Origin: Bradyrhizobium sp. in8p8
GTDB lineage: Bacteria > Pseudomonadota > Alphaproteobacteria > Rhizobiales > Xanthobacteraceae
Length of the DNA stretch: 64,000 bases
Assembly (NCBI RefSeq): GCF_000426845.1
Contig: NZ_AUGD01000006.1
Coordinates: forward strand, 248,001 to 312,000
Reading direction: 5' to 3'
Positions 18,064-29,860 of this stretch are shown in pieces. Both the position numbers and the translations under genes were made by a program. The number at the start of each line of letters is the position of its first letter. The first letter of the stretch is position 1. The notes beneath the pieces were generated by a model that saw only the letters and a program-made list of their open reading frames with translations, did no database searches and was not told where the DNA came from.

Positions 18064-18975
18064 ATGATCGACCAAGTCCACGCCCGTGCGGCACAGCCCG
18101 CGACGCGGGTCAACTTCGACGTGCCGGCGCATGCCTGCGACTGCCACACCCACATCCACGGCGACGTCGGGAGATTTCCTTTCTTTGCCGGGCGCGTCTA
18201 TACGCCGGAGCCGGCGAGCCCCGAGGAAATGACTGCGCTGCACAAGGCGCTGCATATGGAGCGCGTGGTGATCGTGACGCCGAGCGTGTACGGCACCGAC
18301 AATTCTTCGACGCTGTTCGGCATGAAGGCGCGCGGCGCGACCGCGCGCGGGGTCGCTGTGATCGACGAGAAGACGACGGAGGCCGAGCTCGACACGATGC
18401 AGGCAGACGGCTTCCGTGGCATCCGCATCAATCTGGCGACCGACGGCATCAGCGATCCCAACGTCGGACGAAGCCGCTTCACGGCGTCCGTTGAGCGCAT
18501 GAAGACACGCGGCTGGCATGTGCAGCTCTACACGACATTGCCGGTGATCTCGGCGATCAAGGATCTGGTGCTGGCTGCACCGGTGCCCGTCGTGTTCGAC
18601 CATTTCGGCGGCCTCGAGGCCCCGCTCGGACTGGAGCAACCCGGGTTTGACGACCTGATAGCGCTCGTGAAGTCCGGCAAGGCTTATGTGAAAGTCTCGG
18701 GCGCCTATCGTTCGTCCAAGCTGGCGCCGGACTACCAGGACATGGTTCCCTATGCCCGCGCGTTGATAGCGGCGAACGCGGACCGCATCGTCTGGGGCAC
18801 CGACTGGCCGCATCCGGATTCAAGCCACGTCGAGGGACGCAAGCCCACCGACATTGCGCCGTTCTATCAAATCGACGACGGTCGGTTGCTCAACCAGCTT
18901 CCGGTGTGGGCGCCGGATGCGGACGTGCGTAAGAAGATCCTGGTCGATAATCCGGCGCGGCTCTACGGCTTCTGA
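18064..18975 (+). CDS. Amidohydrolase-family metal-dependent hydrolase (COG3618 type)
   Basis: TIM-barrel hydrolase, 303 aa, of the amidohydrolase_2 group that includes lactonases and decarboxylases acting on dicarboxylic or aromatic acids. The metal motif CHTHIHGD lies near residue 28, FDHFGG near 180 gives the next His, and IVWGTDWPHPD near 245 gives the catalytic Asp. The ATG is preceded by GGAG. A 15-codon open frame with its own GGAGAG site (18014-18061) ends two bases before this start. Substrate unknown. It converges with the RND pump gene, three bases apart. Confidence 0.87.
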   Translation: MIDQVHARAAQPATRVNFDVPAHACDCHTHIHGDVGRFPFFAGRVYTPEPASPEEMTALHKALHMERVVIVTPSVYGTDNSSTLFGMKARGATARGVAVIDEKTTEAELDTMQADGFRGIRINLATDGISDPNVGRSRFTASVERMKTRGWHVQLYTTLPVISAIKDLVLAAPVPVVFDHFGGLEAPLGLEQPGFDDLIALVKSGKAYVKVSGAYRSSKLAPDYQDMVPYARALIAANADRIVWGTDWPHPDSSHVEGRKPTDIAPFYQIDDGRLLNQLPVWAPDADVRKKILVDNPARLYGF

Positions 18976-18978
18976 CGA

Positions 18979-22095
<3,117 letters not shown>

Positions 22096-22124
22096 TCAGG
22101 TCTTCAATTCTCTTGAATCGTCGA

Positions 22125-23369
22125 TCAGCTGCCGGACGCCGCGCGGTCGATGAAAAGGCTGCCTTTGGTCACGATCTGCTCGCCGGGCTTCAGGTTGCTG
22201 GTGACCTCGACCAGGTTGCCGTTGATGAGACCGATCTTGATCTGGCGCAGCTCGACCGACTTGTCCTCGCGCGCGACCCAGAGGCGAACCTTGTCCGCCT
22301 CAAAGATCAACGCCTGCTTCGGCACCGCCGGCGCGGCGCGGCCGCCGGCCGAATAGATCGTGACGTTCGCGAACATCTCCGGCTTGAGCAGTCCGTCCTT
22401 GTTGTCGATGGTGGCGCGGACGAGCAGGCGGCGGGTGGTCGCATCGATCGCGGCGGCGACGTAGTTGATCTTGGCGGTGAGCGGCCGGCCCGGCAGCGCC
22501 ATCACGTTGACGATAATGTCCTGGCCGATGCAGATCGCCGCCGCATCGCTCTCGCGCACAAAGGCGGTGAGCCAGACCGTGGAGAGATCGCCGATCACGA
22601 ACACCGGATCGCTGGCACCGGCGCTGACATATTGTCCGGGGCCGATCTTGCGCTGCACGACCGTGCCGGAGATCGGCGAATGGATCGTGATCTCCGGGTT
22701 GATGACGCCCTTGTCCCGGAAGGCCTTGATGGTCTCGTCGGTGAAGCCGAGGATGCGCAGCTTGTTGCGCGCAGCTTCCAGCGCCGTCGCCGAGGAGCGC
22801 ATGTCGTTCCGCGCCTGGACCTGCGCCGCCTCCGCCAGCTGATAGTCCTTCAGCGGAATGGCATGGCCTTCATAAAGGTCCTTGGCGCGCTTGAACTGGA
22901 TGTCGGAAAGCTCGAGCGCCGAGTTCGCCTTGTTCTGCGAGGTCATCGCCGCGATGAAATCGTTCTGGGCCTGCACGGTGTCGGCGGCTTCGATCGTGAG
23001 CAGCGGTTGACCTTGCTTCAGCATCTCGCCCGGCTTGGCTAGCAGCCTGGTGACCCGGCCTGCATAGGGCGAGAACACCGGCGTCGAGCGATCCTCGTCG
23101 ATCGCGACCTTGCCCTCCGTGACATACTCGGCGCGGAAGCTCCTGGCCTTCACCGGCTCGATCGTCAACGTCGCCCATTCAGATGGCGTCGGCGTAAAGG
23201 TCTGCGCATTCTTGCGCGACTGACTGGAGATCTCTGAATGTTTCTTCTGCTTGGCAGACGAATACAGCAAGCCATAGGCGCCAGCACCGGCGAGAGCCAG
23301 CAGAACTACGGATGCAATCATCCGTCGCTTTGTAAGCAGCTGCAATCTCTTGGTCTTTTCGACTACCAT
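22125..23369 (-). CDS. czcB: Efflux RND transporter periplasmic adaptor (CzcB/CusB type)
   Basis: Membrane-fusion protein of 414 aa linking the RND pump to an outer-membrane channel. An N-terminal membrane anchor lies at about 17-34 (MIASVVLLALAGAGAYGLLY). The lipoyl half motifs are ISPYAGRVTRLLAKPGEMLKQ-like near residue 100 and IHSPISGTVVQRKIGPGQYV near 235, with a helical hairpin between and a beta-barrel domain after. No N-terminal Cys/His metal-binding extension is seen. The ATG at 23369 is chosen over an upstream frame lacking a plausible start. It is the first gene of the two-gene operon with the pump. Confidence 0.9.
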   Translation of the reverse strand: MVVEKTKRLQLLTKRRMIASVVLLALAGAGAYGLLYSSAKQKKHSEISSQSRKNAQTFTPTPSEWATLTIEPVKARSFRAEYVTEGKVAIDEDRSTPVFSPYAGRVTRLLAKPGEMLKQGQPLLTIEAADTVQAQNDFIAAMTSQNKANSALELSDIQFKRAKDLYEGHAIPLKDYQLAEAAQVQARNDMRSSATALEAARNKLRILGFTDETIKAFRDKGVINPEITIHSPISGTVVQRKIGPGQYVSAGASDPVFVIGDLSTVWLTAFVRESDAAAICIGQDIIVNVMALPGRPLTAKINYVAAAIDATTRRLLVRATIDNKDGLLKPEMFANVTIYSAGGRAAPAVPKQALIFEADKVRLWVAREDKSVELRQIKIGLINGNLVEVTSNLKPGEQIVTKGSLFIDRAASGS

Positions 23370-23787
23370 GAAGCCCGGTCGCGTCTGCAGCGATCTCGGC
23401 AAATGATTGCCGGATCGGTCGCGGCTAATAGTGCCGAATTCTGATTGCAAACAACCCAAAAAGCGCAGGACGCCTCGCGATTGGCGTTAAAATTTTGCGA
23501 CATGTCAGCTTCATGTAAGCTTCGCAACTGCCGTTTGGGCGAATAACTCCAAGCGGCATCGCCAGACGGCTCCGGTGCGCCGGTGTCTTCGACAGCAGCG
23601 CCGAATGCTGCATTGCGTTCAACGTGCCGAGCCTGATGATATGCTCTCGATGAATGCAGCATGCACGGCCTCGCCCCCCCAAAGAGACTTCGGATCGTGT
23701 CGCTACGCTCGCAATGTCGAAGTGGAAAGTTCAGCACGTCGTCCGAAACAGCTACACTCCCGGTTACCAACAACAAGGAAACCAACA
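23370..23787. other. Divergent intergenic region with a degenerate repeat half-copy
   Basis: 418 bp between the minus-strand adaptor gene and the plus-strand SDR gene; it should contain both promoters. At 23691-23716 is a sequence (ending GCTACGCTCGCAATG) resembling one arm of the palindromic repeat at 24697-24774. An AT-rich patch lies at about 23415-23520. No gene is supported. Confidence 0.45.
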
Positions 23788-24558
23788 ATGGACCTCGGTC
23801 TCAAAGGCAAGAACGCCATCGTCCTCGGCGGCACGCGCGGCATCGGGCGGGCAATCGCGGCGACGCTGGCCGGTGAAGGCGCCAATGTCGCGGTGTGCGC
23901 GCGCAACGCGGATCAGGTTGCGGCAACGGTCTCGGAGCTGAAGGCGCGCGGCATCAACGCCACCGGAAGCCCTGTCGACGTCACCGACGGCGCGGCGCTG
24001 AAATCCTGGATCGAGGCTGCAGCAAAGGAGCTCGGCGGCGTCGACTTGCTGTTCTCCAACGCCGGTGCAATGGCGCAGGGTGGCGATCCCGCATCCTGGG
24101 AGCAGAATTTCCGGCTCGACGTGCTCGGCGCGGTGCATGCGTTCGATGCCGCGCGGCCGTTTCTCGAAGCCAGCGGCGCAGGCAAGGGCGATGCCGCCTT
24201 CGTGATCATCTCGTCGATCTCCGCGGCGCAAGCCGATACCGCAAGCTCCTACGGTCCGATCAAGGCGGCCCTGATCCACATGGCCAAAGGACTGGCGCGG
24301 CAATATGCAAAGAAGAAGATTCGCGTGAATGTCGTTTCGCCCGGCACCGTTTATTTCAAGGGCGGCGTTTGGGAGATGATCGAGAAGAACATGCCGGAGC
24401 GCTACAAGGATGCGATGAACCGCAATCCGACAGGCCGGATGGCGACCCCGCAGGAAATCGCAAGCGCGGCGGTGTTTCTGGCAAGCCCCGTGTCGGGGTT
24501 CACGACCGGATCCAATCTCGTCGTGGATGGCGCGATCTCGAACCGGGTGAACTTTTGA
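23788..24558 (+). CDS. Short-chain dehydrogenase/reductase (FabG-like)
   Basis: NAD(P)-dependent oxidoreductase, 256 aa. The Rossmann motif GGTRGIGRAIA is at about residues 14-24 and NAG follows at about 90 (LLFSNAGAM). The catalytic Ser (SSISAAQ) and the YxxxK pair (SYGPIKAAL) are intact. RVNVVSPGTVYFKGG and FTTGSNLVVDGAI are the usual C-terminal elements. The ATG has AAGGAA upstream. The unusual Gly in GGT (instead of TGG) at the cofactor motif is common among some SDR branches. Substrate unknown; it stands alone. Confidence 0.9.
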   Translation: MDLGLKGKNAIVLGGTRGIGRAIAATLAGEGANVAVCARNADQVAATVSELKARGINATGSPVDVTDGAALKSWIEAAAKELGGVDLLFSNAGAMAQGGDPASWEQNFRLDVLGAVHAFDAARPFLEASGAGKGDAAFVIISSISAAQADTASSYGPIKAALIHMAKGLARQYAKKKIRVNVVSPGTVYFKGGVWEMIEKNMPERYKDAMNRNPTGRMATPQEIASAAVFLASPVSGFTTGSNLVVDGAISNRVNF

Positions 24559-24633
24559 GGAGTTGGTTCGCGAGGCAGGCTCTGCCGTCATGGTCGACTT
24601 GACCCGGCGATCCACGCGATGCCGAGCAATGGG

Positions 24634-24656
24634 ATGCCCGGGGCAAGCCCGGGCAT
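24634..24656. repeat. Short palindromic repeat (CCCGGGCAT family)
   Basis: Perfect 9-bp inverted repeat, ATGCCCGGG and CCCGGGCAT, with a 5-base loop, followed by GACGACC. It lies in the convergent gap between the SDR gene and dnaE2. The arm is related to the larger element inserted in dnaE2 at 25635-25740. It could also act as a terminator for the SDR gene. Confidence 0.65.
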
Positions 24657-24696
24657 GACGACCGAGGGCGTCGCACGCGATCCCTCAACAAAGCTG

Positions 24697-24774
24697 TCAT
24701 TGCGACCGTAGCGAAGCAAATCCAGGCTGTTTCCGCGGAGGGATTATGGATTGCTTCGCTGCGCTCGCAATGAC
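24697..24774. repeat. Palindromic repeat (TCATTGCGA family)
   Basis: 78-bp imperfect palindrome. The left arm begins TCATTGCGACCGTAGCGAAG and the right arm ends CTTCGCTGCGCTCGCAATGA, separated by about 38 bases. It lies between convergent gene ends, the usual place for such elements. A degenerate half-copy is near 23691-23716. Sequences like this are, from memory, highly repeated in Bradyrhizobium and Rhodopseudomonas genomes. Confidence 0.75.
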
Positions 24775-24812
24775 GAGTGTGGCGACAGTCGTGCATAAAT
24801 TCGTGCATAATC

Positions 24813-27800
24813 TCAATGAAAATCCCGCGACGGCGGCAGGATGCGGACGTTGCGGGGATGGCGGATTTTCTGCGCAGGCATGTCTGCGAGCGCGCGAGGG
24901 TCTTCGTTGAGTGGTTCGACCACGGTGGCGCCTGCCGGCAGCGGATGCTTGCGGCTTAGCGCATCGTTTGCAAGACCGACCAGATCATGCGAGCGGTCGA
25001 CCATGCGCTGGGCAATGAGATGCGTCACCTTCTCGGGACTGCTCTGGATGTAGCCTTCGACCAGGATGAGGCGTGCGCCCATCACCTCCTTGCGGTACTG
25101 CTCCATGATCTTGGGCCACACCACGACGTTGGCGATGCCAGTCTCGTCCTCCAGCGTCATGAACACCACGCCGCTGGCGCTTCCCGGCCGCTGGCGGACC
25201 AGGACCACGCCGGCGCAGCGGACGCGGCGCCGCTCGTTCTCATGACTGATCTCCTTGCAGGCGACGATGCGCTCGCGCGTAAACAGCTCGCGCAAGAACT
25301 CCATCGGGTGGCCCTTCAGCGACAGGCGGATGGTCTGGTAGTCCGCGACGACCTGCTCGGCGCGCGGCATCGCCGGCAACGGCCTTGCGCCTTCGTCCGG
25401 CTGCTCGCGCGCGGCCGCCGCCTCGAACAGCGGCAGCGGCACGTCGTCGGGCAGCCGCCGCACCTGCCACAGCGCCTCGCGACGGTCGAGCCCCAGCGAA
25501 CGGAAGGCGTCGGCATCCGCCAAGAGGATCAGTGCGCGCTTGGGCAGGCCGGTGTCGCGGGCGAAATCTTCGAGCGAGGTGAAGGGACGGCGGTTGCGGG
25601 CGGCGACGATGCGATCGGCCCAGTCCCCTCTCTTGTCATTCCGGGCCGATGCGTCAGCATCGAGCCCGGAGCCCAGTCCTCCAGGCAAATGCGGTTCGAT
25701 GGATTCCGGGCTCGCGCCAAGTGGCGCGCCCGGGAATGACGACTGGGAGCGCTTCAACCGCTCCTCATCTTCATCCAGCCAGTGAAAGCCGTCGATCTGA
25801 CGGAAACCCAGGCGAACGGCGCAGTATCTACCACTCCCCTGCTCCAGCGTGTTCTGCACAAAGCTATAGGACACGTCTATGTCGCGCACCTCGACGCCGT
25901 TCTTGCGGGCGTCGCTGACGATCTGCGCCGGGGCGTAAAAGCCCATCGGTTGCGAGTTCAACAGACCGCAGCAGAAGGCGTCGGGGTGATGGTACTTCAG
26001 CCACGAGGAGATGTAGACGAGTTGCGCAAAGCTCGCGGCGTGGCTCTCCGGAAAGCCGTAGGAACCAAACCCCTTGATCTGCTCGAAGCAGCTTCGGGCG
26101 AAGTTGGGATCGTAGCCGCGCGCCACCATGTTGCCGACCAGCTTTTCTTCGTATTGACCGATGGTGCCGACATTGCGGAAGGTCGCCATCGAGCGGCGCA
26201 GGCCATTGGCTTCCTCGGAGGTAAATTTTGCCGCCTCGATGGCAATGCGCATCGCCTGCTCTTGAAATAGGGGAACCCCCTTCGTCTTGTGCAGGACCTT
26301 GTAGAGTTCGTCCGCGGGGCCATGCTCAGGCGACGGCGAGGGATAGCTCACCTTCTCAAGTCCGTTCCGCCGTCGCAGATAAGGATGCACCATGTCGCCC
26401 TGAATCGGTCCCGGACGCACGATCGCGACTTCGATGACGAGATCGTAGAAAGTCCTTGGCTTCAGGCGCGGCAGCATGTTCATCTGGGCGCGGCTCTCGA
26501 CCTGGAAAACGCCGAGCGACTCTCCTCGCTGCAGCATTTGATAGACTTCGTCGTCATCCTCCCCCTTGATATCCGCAAGCGCGTAACGCTTACCCTTGTG
26601 CTGATCGATCAAGTCAAAACATTTCCTGATGCAGGTCAGCATGCCCAGCGCGAGCACGTCGACCTTCATCATGCTGAGCGCATCGACGTCGTCCTTGTCC
26701 CATTCGATGAAGGTGCGGTCGTCCATCGCGGCGTTGCCGATCGGAACATAGGTATCGAGCCGGTCCTGCGTGAGCACGTAGCCGCCGACATGCTGGGAGA
26801 GATGGCGTGGAAATTCGATCAGCTCGGTCGCAAGCTCGACCGCGAGGTTGATCATGGGATTGTTGGGGTCGAGTCCGGCCTGCCTGACCTGCATGTCGTT
26901 GAGGCCCTTGCCCCAGCTGCCCCACACCGTATCGGCGAGTGCGGCGGTGACGTCCTCGGTCAGGCCGAGCGCCTTGCCGACGTCGCGGATGGCACTGCGC
27001 GGACGATAATGGATGACGGTGGCGATGATCGCGGCGCGATGGCGGCCATAGCGGCGATAGACATATTGCATCACCTCCTCGCGTCGCGAATGCTCGAAAT
27101 CGACGTCGATGTCGGGCGGCTCCAGCCGCTCCTTGGAGATGAAGCGCTCGAACAGCAGATCGACCTTGGTCGGATCGACCGAGGTGACGCCGAGCACGTA
27201 GCACACGGCCGAGTTCGCCGCCGATCCTCGTCCCTGGCACAAAATGTTCTGGCTGCGCGCGTATTGGACGATGTCGTGCACGGTGAGGAAGTAATGCGCG
27301 TATTTCAGCTCGGCGATCAGCGCGAGTTCCTTGTTGAGCGTTGCGCGCAGCTTGTCGCCGATCTTACCGTCGAAATATTTGTCGACGCCCGCCCAGGTCA
27401 GATCCTCCAGATGCCCTTGCGCGGTCTTGCCCGGCGGCACCGGCTCATCCGGATACTGGTATTTGAGCTGGTCGAGCGAGAAATCGACCTTGCCCGCAAA
27501 ACGCATGGTCTCCGCGATCGCATCAGGGAAATCGCGAAACAGCCGCGCCATTTCTCGCGGTGTCTTCAGAAAACGCTCGGCATTGGCTTCCAGCTTCTTC
27601 CCAACCGCCGCGATCGTGGTCTTTTCCCGGATGCAGGTGAGCACATCCTGGAGAGGCCGGCGGCGGGGATCGTGATAGAGCACCTCGTTGGTCGCGAGCA
27701 GCGGCACTTTGGCTCTTGCTGCGAGATCGTCGAGCCGCGCCAGGCGACGCCGGTCGTCGCCGCGATAGATCAGGCTCGCCGCCAGCCACACACCCGCGGC

Positions 27801-28271
27801 ACGGCTATCCCTAAGCTTTGCGAGAACATCCAGCGCCTGCGGGTTGTCGAAGCGATGCGGCAGGGTCAGGACCAGAAGCTGACCTTCCGAAAACTCAAGG
27901 AGGTCGGCGAAGGTGAGACGGCATTCGCCTTTCTCGATCCGCGTGAGGTCGTCGCCGCGCTTGCCCCGGGTGAGAAGCTGGCAGAGCCGGCCATAGGCCG
28001 CGCGGTCACGCGGATAGACCAGAATGTCGGGCGTGCCGTCGACGAAGACGATGCGCGCGCCGATCAAAAGCTTCGGCTTGTGCAGCACCTCATCATTGTC
28101 GAGTTCCTTGTAGGCCCGCACCACGCCGGCGAGCGTGTTGTGGTCGGCAATGCCGATCGCGGAGATGCCGAGAATGCTCGCCTGATGAACATAGGCGCGC
28201 GGGTCCGAGCCGCCACGCAGGAACGAGAAGTTCGTGGTGATGCCGATCTCGGCATAAGCGGGCGAGATCAT
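24813..28271 (-). CDS. dnaE2: Error-prone DNA polymerase DnaE2 (ImuC)
   Basis: C-family DNA polymerase of the SOS mutasome, 1152 aa, which with ImuA and ImuB carries out error-prone translesion synthesis. The PHP domain is at about 1-210 (AEIGITTNFSFLRGGSDP, IADHNTLAG). The polymerase palm contains PDIDVDFEHSRREEV near residue 388 with the catalytic acids. The C terminus has an OB-fold (VRCAGVVLVRQRPGSASGVV). The ATG at 28271 overlaps the imuB stop by four bases (ATGA); upstream sequence in this frame is imuB antisense-phase coding and is not part of the protein. Residues about 844-879 are encoded by an inserted palindromic repeat. Confidence 0.95.
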   Translation of the reverse strand: MISPAYAEIGITTNFSFLRGGSDPRAYVHQASILGISAIGIADHNTLAGVVRAYKELDNDEVLHKPKLLIGARIVFVDGTPDILVYPRDRAAYGRLCQLLTRGKRGDDLTRIEKGECRLTFADLLEFSEGQLLVLTLPHRFDNPQALDVLAKLRDSRAAGVWLAASLIYRGDDRRRLARLDDLAARAKVPLLATNEVLYHDPRRRPLQDVLTCIREKTTIAAVGKKLEANAERFLKTPREMARLFRDFPDAIAETMRFAGKVDFSLDQLKYQYPDEPVPPGKTAQGHLEDLTWAGVDKYFDGKIGDKLRATLNKELALIAELKYAHYFLTVHDIVQYARSQNILCQGRGSAANSAVCYVLGVTSVDPTKVDLLFERFISKERLEPPDIDVDFEHSRREEVMQYVYRRYGRHRAAIIATVIHYRPRSAIRDVGKALGLTEDVTAALADTVWGSWGKGLNDMQVRQAGLDPNNPMINLAVELATELIEFPRHLSQHVGGYVLTQDRLDTYVPIGNAAMDDRTFIEWDKDDVDALSMMKVDVLALGMLTCIRKCFDLIDQHKGKRYALADIKGEDDDEVYQMLQRGESLGVFQVESRAQMNMLPRLKPRTFYDLVIEVAIVRPGPIQGDMVHPYLRRRNGLEKVSYPSPSPEHGPADELYKVLHKTKGVPLFQEQAMRIAIEAAKFTSEEANGLRRSMATFRNVGTIGQYEEKLVGNMVARGYDPNFARSCFEQIKGFGSYGFPESHAASFAQLVYISSWLKYHHPDAFCCGLLNSQPMGFYAPAQIVSDARKNGVEVRDIDVSYSFVQNTLEQGSGRYCAVRLGFRQIDGFHWLDEDEERLKRSQSSFPGAPLGASPESIEPHLPGGLGSGLDADASARNDKRGDWADRIVAARNRRPFTSLEDFARDTGLPKRALILLADADAFRSLGLDRREALWQVRRLPDDVPLPLFEAAAAREQPDEGARPLPAMPRAEQVVADYQTIRLSLKGHPMEFLRELFTRERIVACKEISHENERRRVRCAGVVLVRQRPGSASGVVFMTLEDETGIANVVVWPKIMEQYRKEVMGARLILVEGYIQSSPEKVTHLIAQRMVDRSHDLVGLANDALSRKHPLPAGATVVEPLNEDPRALADMPAQKIRHPRNVRILPPSRDFH
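25635..25740. repeat. Palindromic repeat inserted in frame in dnaE2
   Basis: 106-bp element made of nested inverted repeats. The outer arms are GTCATTCCGGG and CCCGGGAATGAC; internally there are two smaller hairpins, TTCCGGGC...GCCCGGA and a CTCGCGCC/GGCGCG stem. It shares the CCGGG-ATGAC core of the 24634 element. The dnaE2 frame stays open through it, adding a Pro/Gly/Ser-rich stretch (SSFPGAPLGASPESIEPH and onward) between conserved polymerase segments. Confidence 0.8.
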
Positions 28272-29860
28272 GCGAAAAGACCGTGCACATACCAGCCGGG
28301 AGAAGCGGGCTTGCCGTCGCCGTCGAACACTTCCCCCTCGTAGAGACCGTCGCGAAAGATCCAGAAGCGCAGGCCTTCGGCATCCTCGATGCGGAAATAG
28401 TCCCGCGTCAGCTGCTTGCCGTCCTGCCGCCACCACTCCATCGCGATGCGCTCGGGCCCTTCCACCCGCACCACTGCATGCAGCGCGCGCCGCCAGGTGA
28501 ATTGATGCGGCGGACCATCCGGCACGGTCGCGAAAGGCACCTTGATCGGCTCCGGCTTGTCGAACAGCCGCAAGGGACGCAGCGGCGGCTCGCTCTCGGT
28601 GCGCGCCGGCCATGTGGCCTGCATGGCGGCGGCGAGATGATGCTGCGCCTGTGCGGCGAGCACCGCACACTCGGGGATATGAGTGTCCTGCGGCAGATGT
28701 ACGACGACACGCTTTCCGCCGATGCGCGCGGCGATGCGGTCGATCAGCGCAGCAAGCTCGTCATTGTCATGGACATGGGCATCGAGATCGCGCTGCTCCT
28801 GTACCACGATCTCGGTGCGGCTCGCCGACAGCCGTATCATGTCGAAGCCAAAGCCGGGGTCCAGCGGATCGGCGAGCGCATCGAGACGCTCGCGGAACAG
28901 CCGGTCGATCACGGCGCTTCGCGTCACCGGACGTCCGGTCTCGACCGTGATCGCGCGCACCGCGCCATCGGTGCGGAAGAACGCGGCCTCCAGACGCCGC
29001 GCGCCCTTGCCCTGCTTCTCCATGGATGCGATCAGCGTGTCCGCCAGCCGCGACAGCGTCATCGCGATCATAGTGTCGGTCGCGATCGGTTCGGCAAAGC
29101 GCTTCTCGACGATGTAGTCGGGCAACGGCTTGCGCGGGCTGATCGGCGCATCGCCCTGCCCCAGCGCATGCGCGAGCAGCGTGGAGAAGCGCGCGCCGAA
29201 CCGCGCCGTGATCTCGCTCGGCGCGCGCGAGGCGACATCGCCGATGATTTTCAGACCGGCGCGGCGCAGACCGGTGGTGATCGCCTCGCCCGCCCCTAGC
29301 GCGGACACCGGAAATGAACTGATCGCGACCGCCTCCTCGCCATCGGCCACGATGGTGCCCGTGGCCTGCCGCGTCAGCGTGCGTGCACAGACCGAGGTGC
29401 CGGCAATCGCGGCACTGACGGCAAAGCCCTGCCGGCCGAGCGCCCGGACCAGCGTCCGCAACAGTGCGGCTTCGCCGCCGAACAGATGTGCGCAGCCGGT
29501 GATGTCGAGGAACAGCCCGTGCGGCGGATCGAGCGCCACCAGAGGTGTGAAGCGGTCGCACCAGTCGGCGATATCGCTGAGCGTCTTCGCATCGGCCACG
29601 GTATCGGCGTCGAACACCTTCAGGTCAGGACACATCGCACGCGCATTGGCCAGAGGCTGGCCAATGTACAGGCCGAGGCGCTCGGCGGCCTCGTCCAGCG
29701 CATGAATCAACAGCGCATTGTTGTCCTTGATGACGACGATGCTCGGCTCGTTACTCTTATGCAGACCGACTTTCCCAAAGAACCGTTGGATCCGATCGAT
29801 GGGCAGGCGCGGCAGCCACAGGCTGAGAATACGTCGACGGCTCATTGAACTGGCACTCAT
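28268..29860 (-). CDS. imuB: ImuB, Y-family polymerase-like mutasome subunit
   Basis: Catalytically degenerate Y-family DNA polymerase homologue, about 530 aa, that bridges DnaE2 and the beta clamp in the SOS mutasome. The N-terminal palm region (RILSLWLPRLPIDRIQRF), fingers, and HLFGGEAALLRTLVRALG segment match ImuB. GLKIIGDVASRAPSEITARFG is the helix-hairpin-helix, and a little-finger domain follows. The C-terminal part contains RPLRLFDKP, resembling a clamp-binding peptide. Start taken as ATG 29860, with a GGAATGGAA site; ATG 29845 (MSRRRIL) is an alternative. Either start overlaps imuA by about 90-105 bases. The stop overlaps dnaE2 (ATGA). Confidence 0.93.
   Translation of the reverse strand: MSASSMSRRRILSLWLPRLPIDRIQRFFGKVGLHKSNEPSIVVIKDNNALLIHALDEAAERLGLYIGQPLANARAMCPDLKVFDADTVADAKTLSDIADWCDRFTPLVALDPPHGLFLDITGCAHLFGGEAALLRTLVRALGRQGFAVSAAIAGTSVCARTLTRQATGTIVADGEEAVAISSFPVSALGAGEAITTGLRRAGLKIIGDVASRAPSEITARFGARFSTLLAHALGQGDAPISPRKPLPDYIVEKRFAEPIATDTMIAMTLSRLADTLIASMEKQGKGARRLEAAFFRTDGAVRAITVETGRPVTRSAVIDRLFRERLDALADPLDPGFGFDMIRLSASRTEIVVQEQRDLDAHVHDNDELAALIDRIAARIGGKRVVVHLPQDTHIPECAVLAAQAQHHLAAAMQATWPARTESEPPLRPLRLFDKPEPIKVPFATVPDGPPHQFTWRRALHAVVRVEGPERIAMEWWRQDGKQLTRDYFRIEDAEGLRFWIFRDGLYEGEVFDGDGKPASPGWYVHGLFA

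Noticed and set aside
24500-24808. A 102-codon minus-strand open frame over the repeats (containing RHCERSEAIH)
   Set aside because: This peptide pattern is the translation of the TCATTGCGAGCG-type palindromic repeat, a common false gene.
26289-28343. A 684-codon open frame on the plus strand opposite dnaE2
   Set aside because: Antisense shadow in high-GC DNA; the minus strand encodes a clear polymerase, and the plus frame has His/Arg/Asp-rich noise with no domain.
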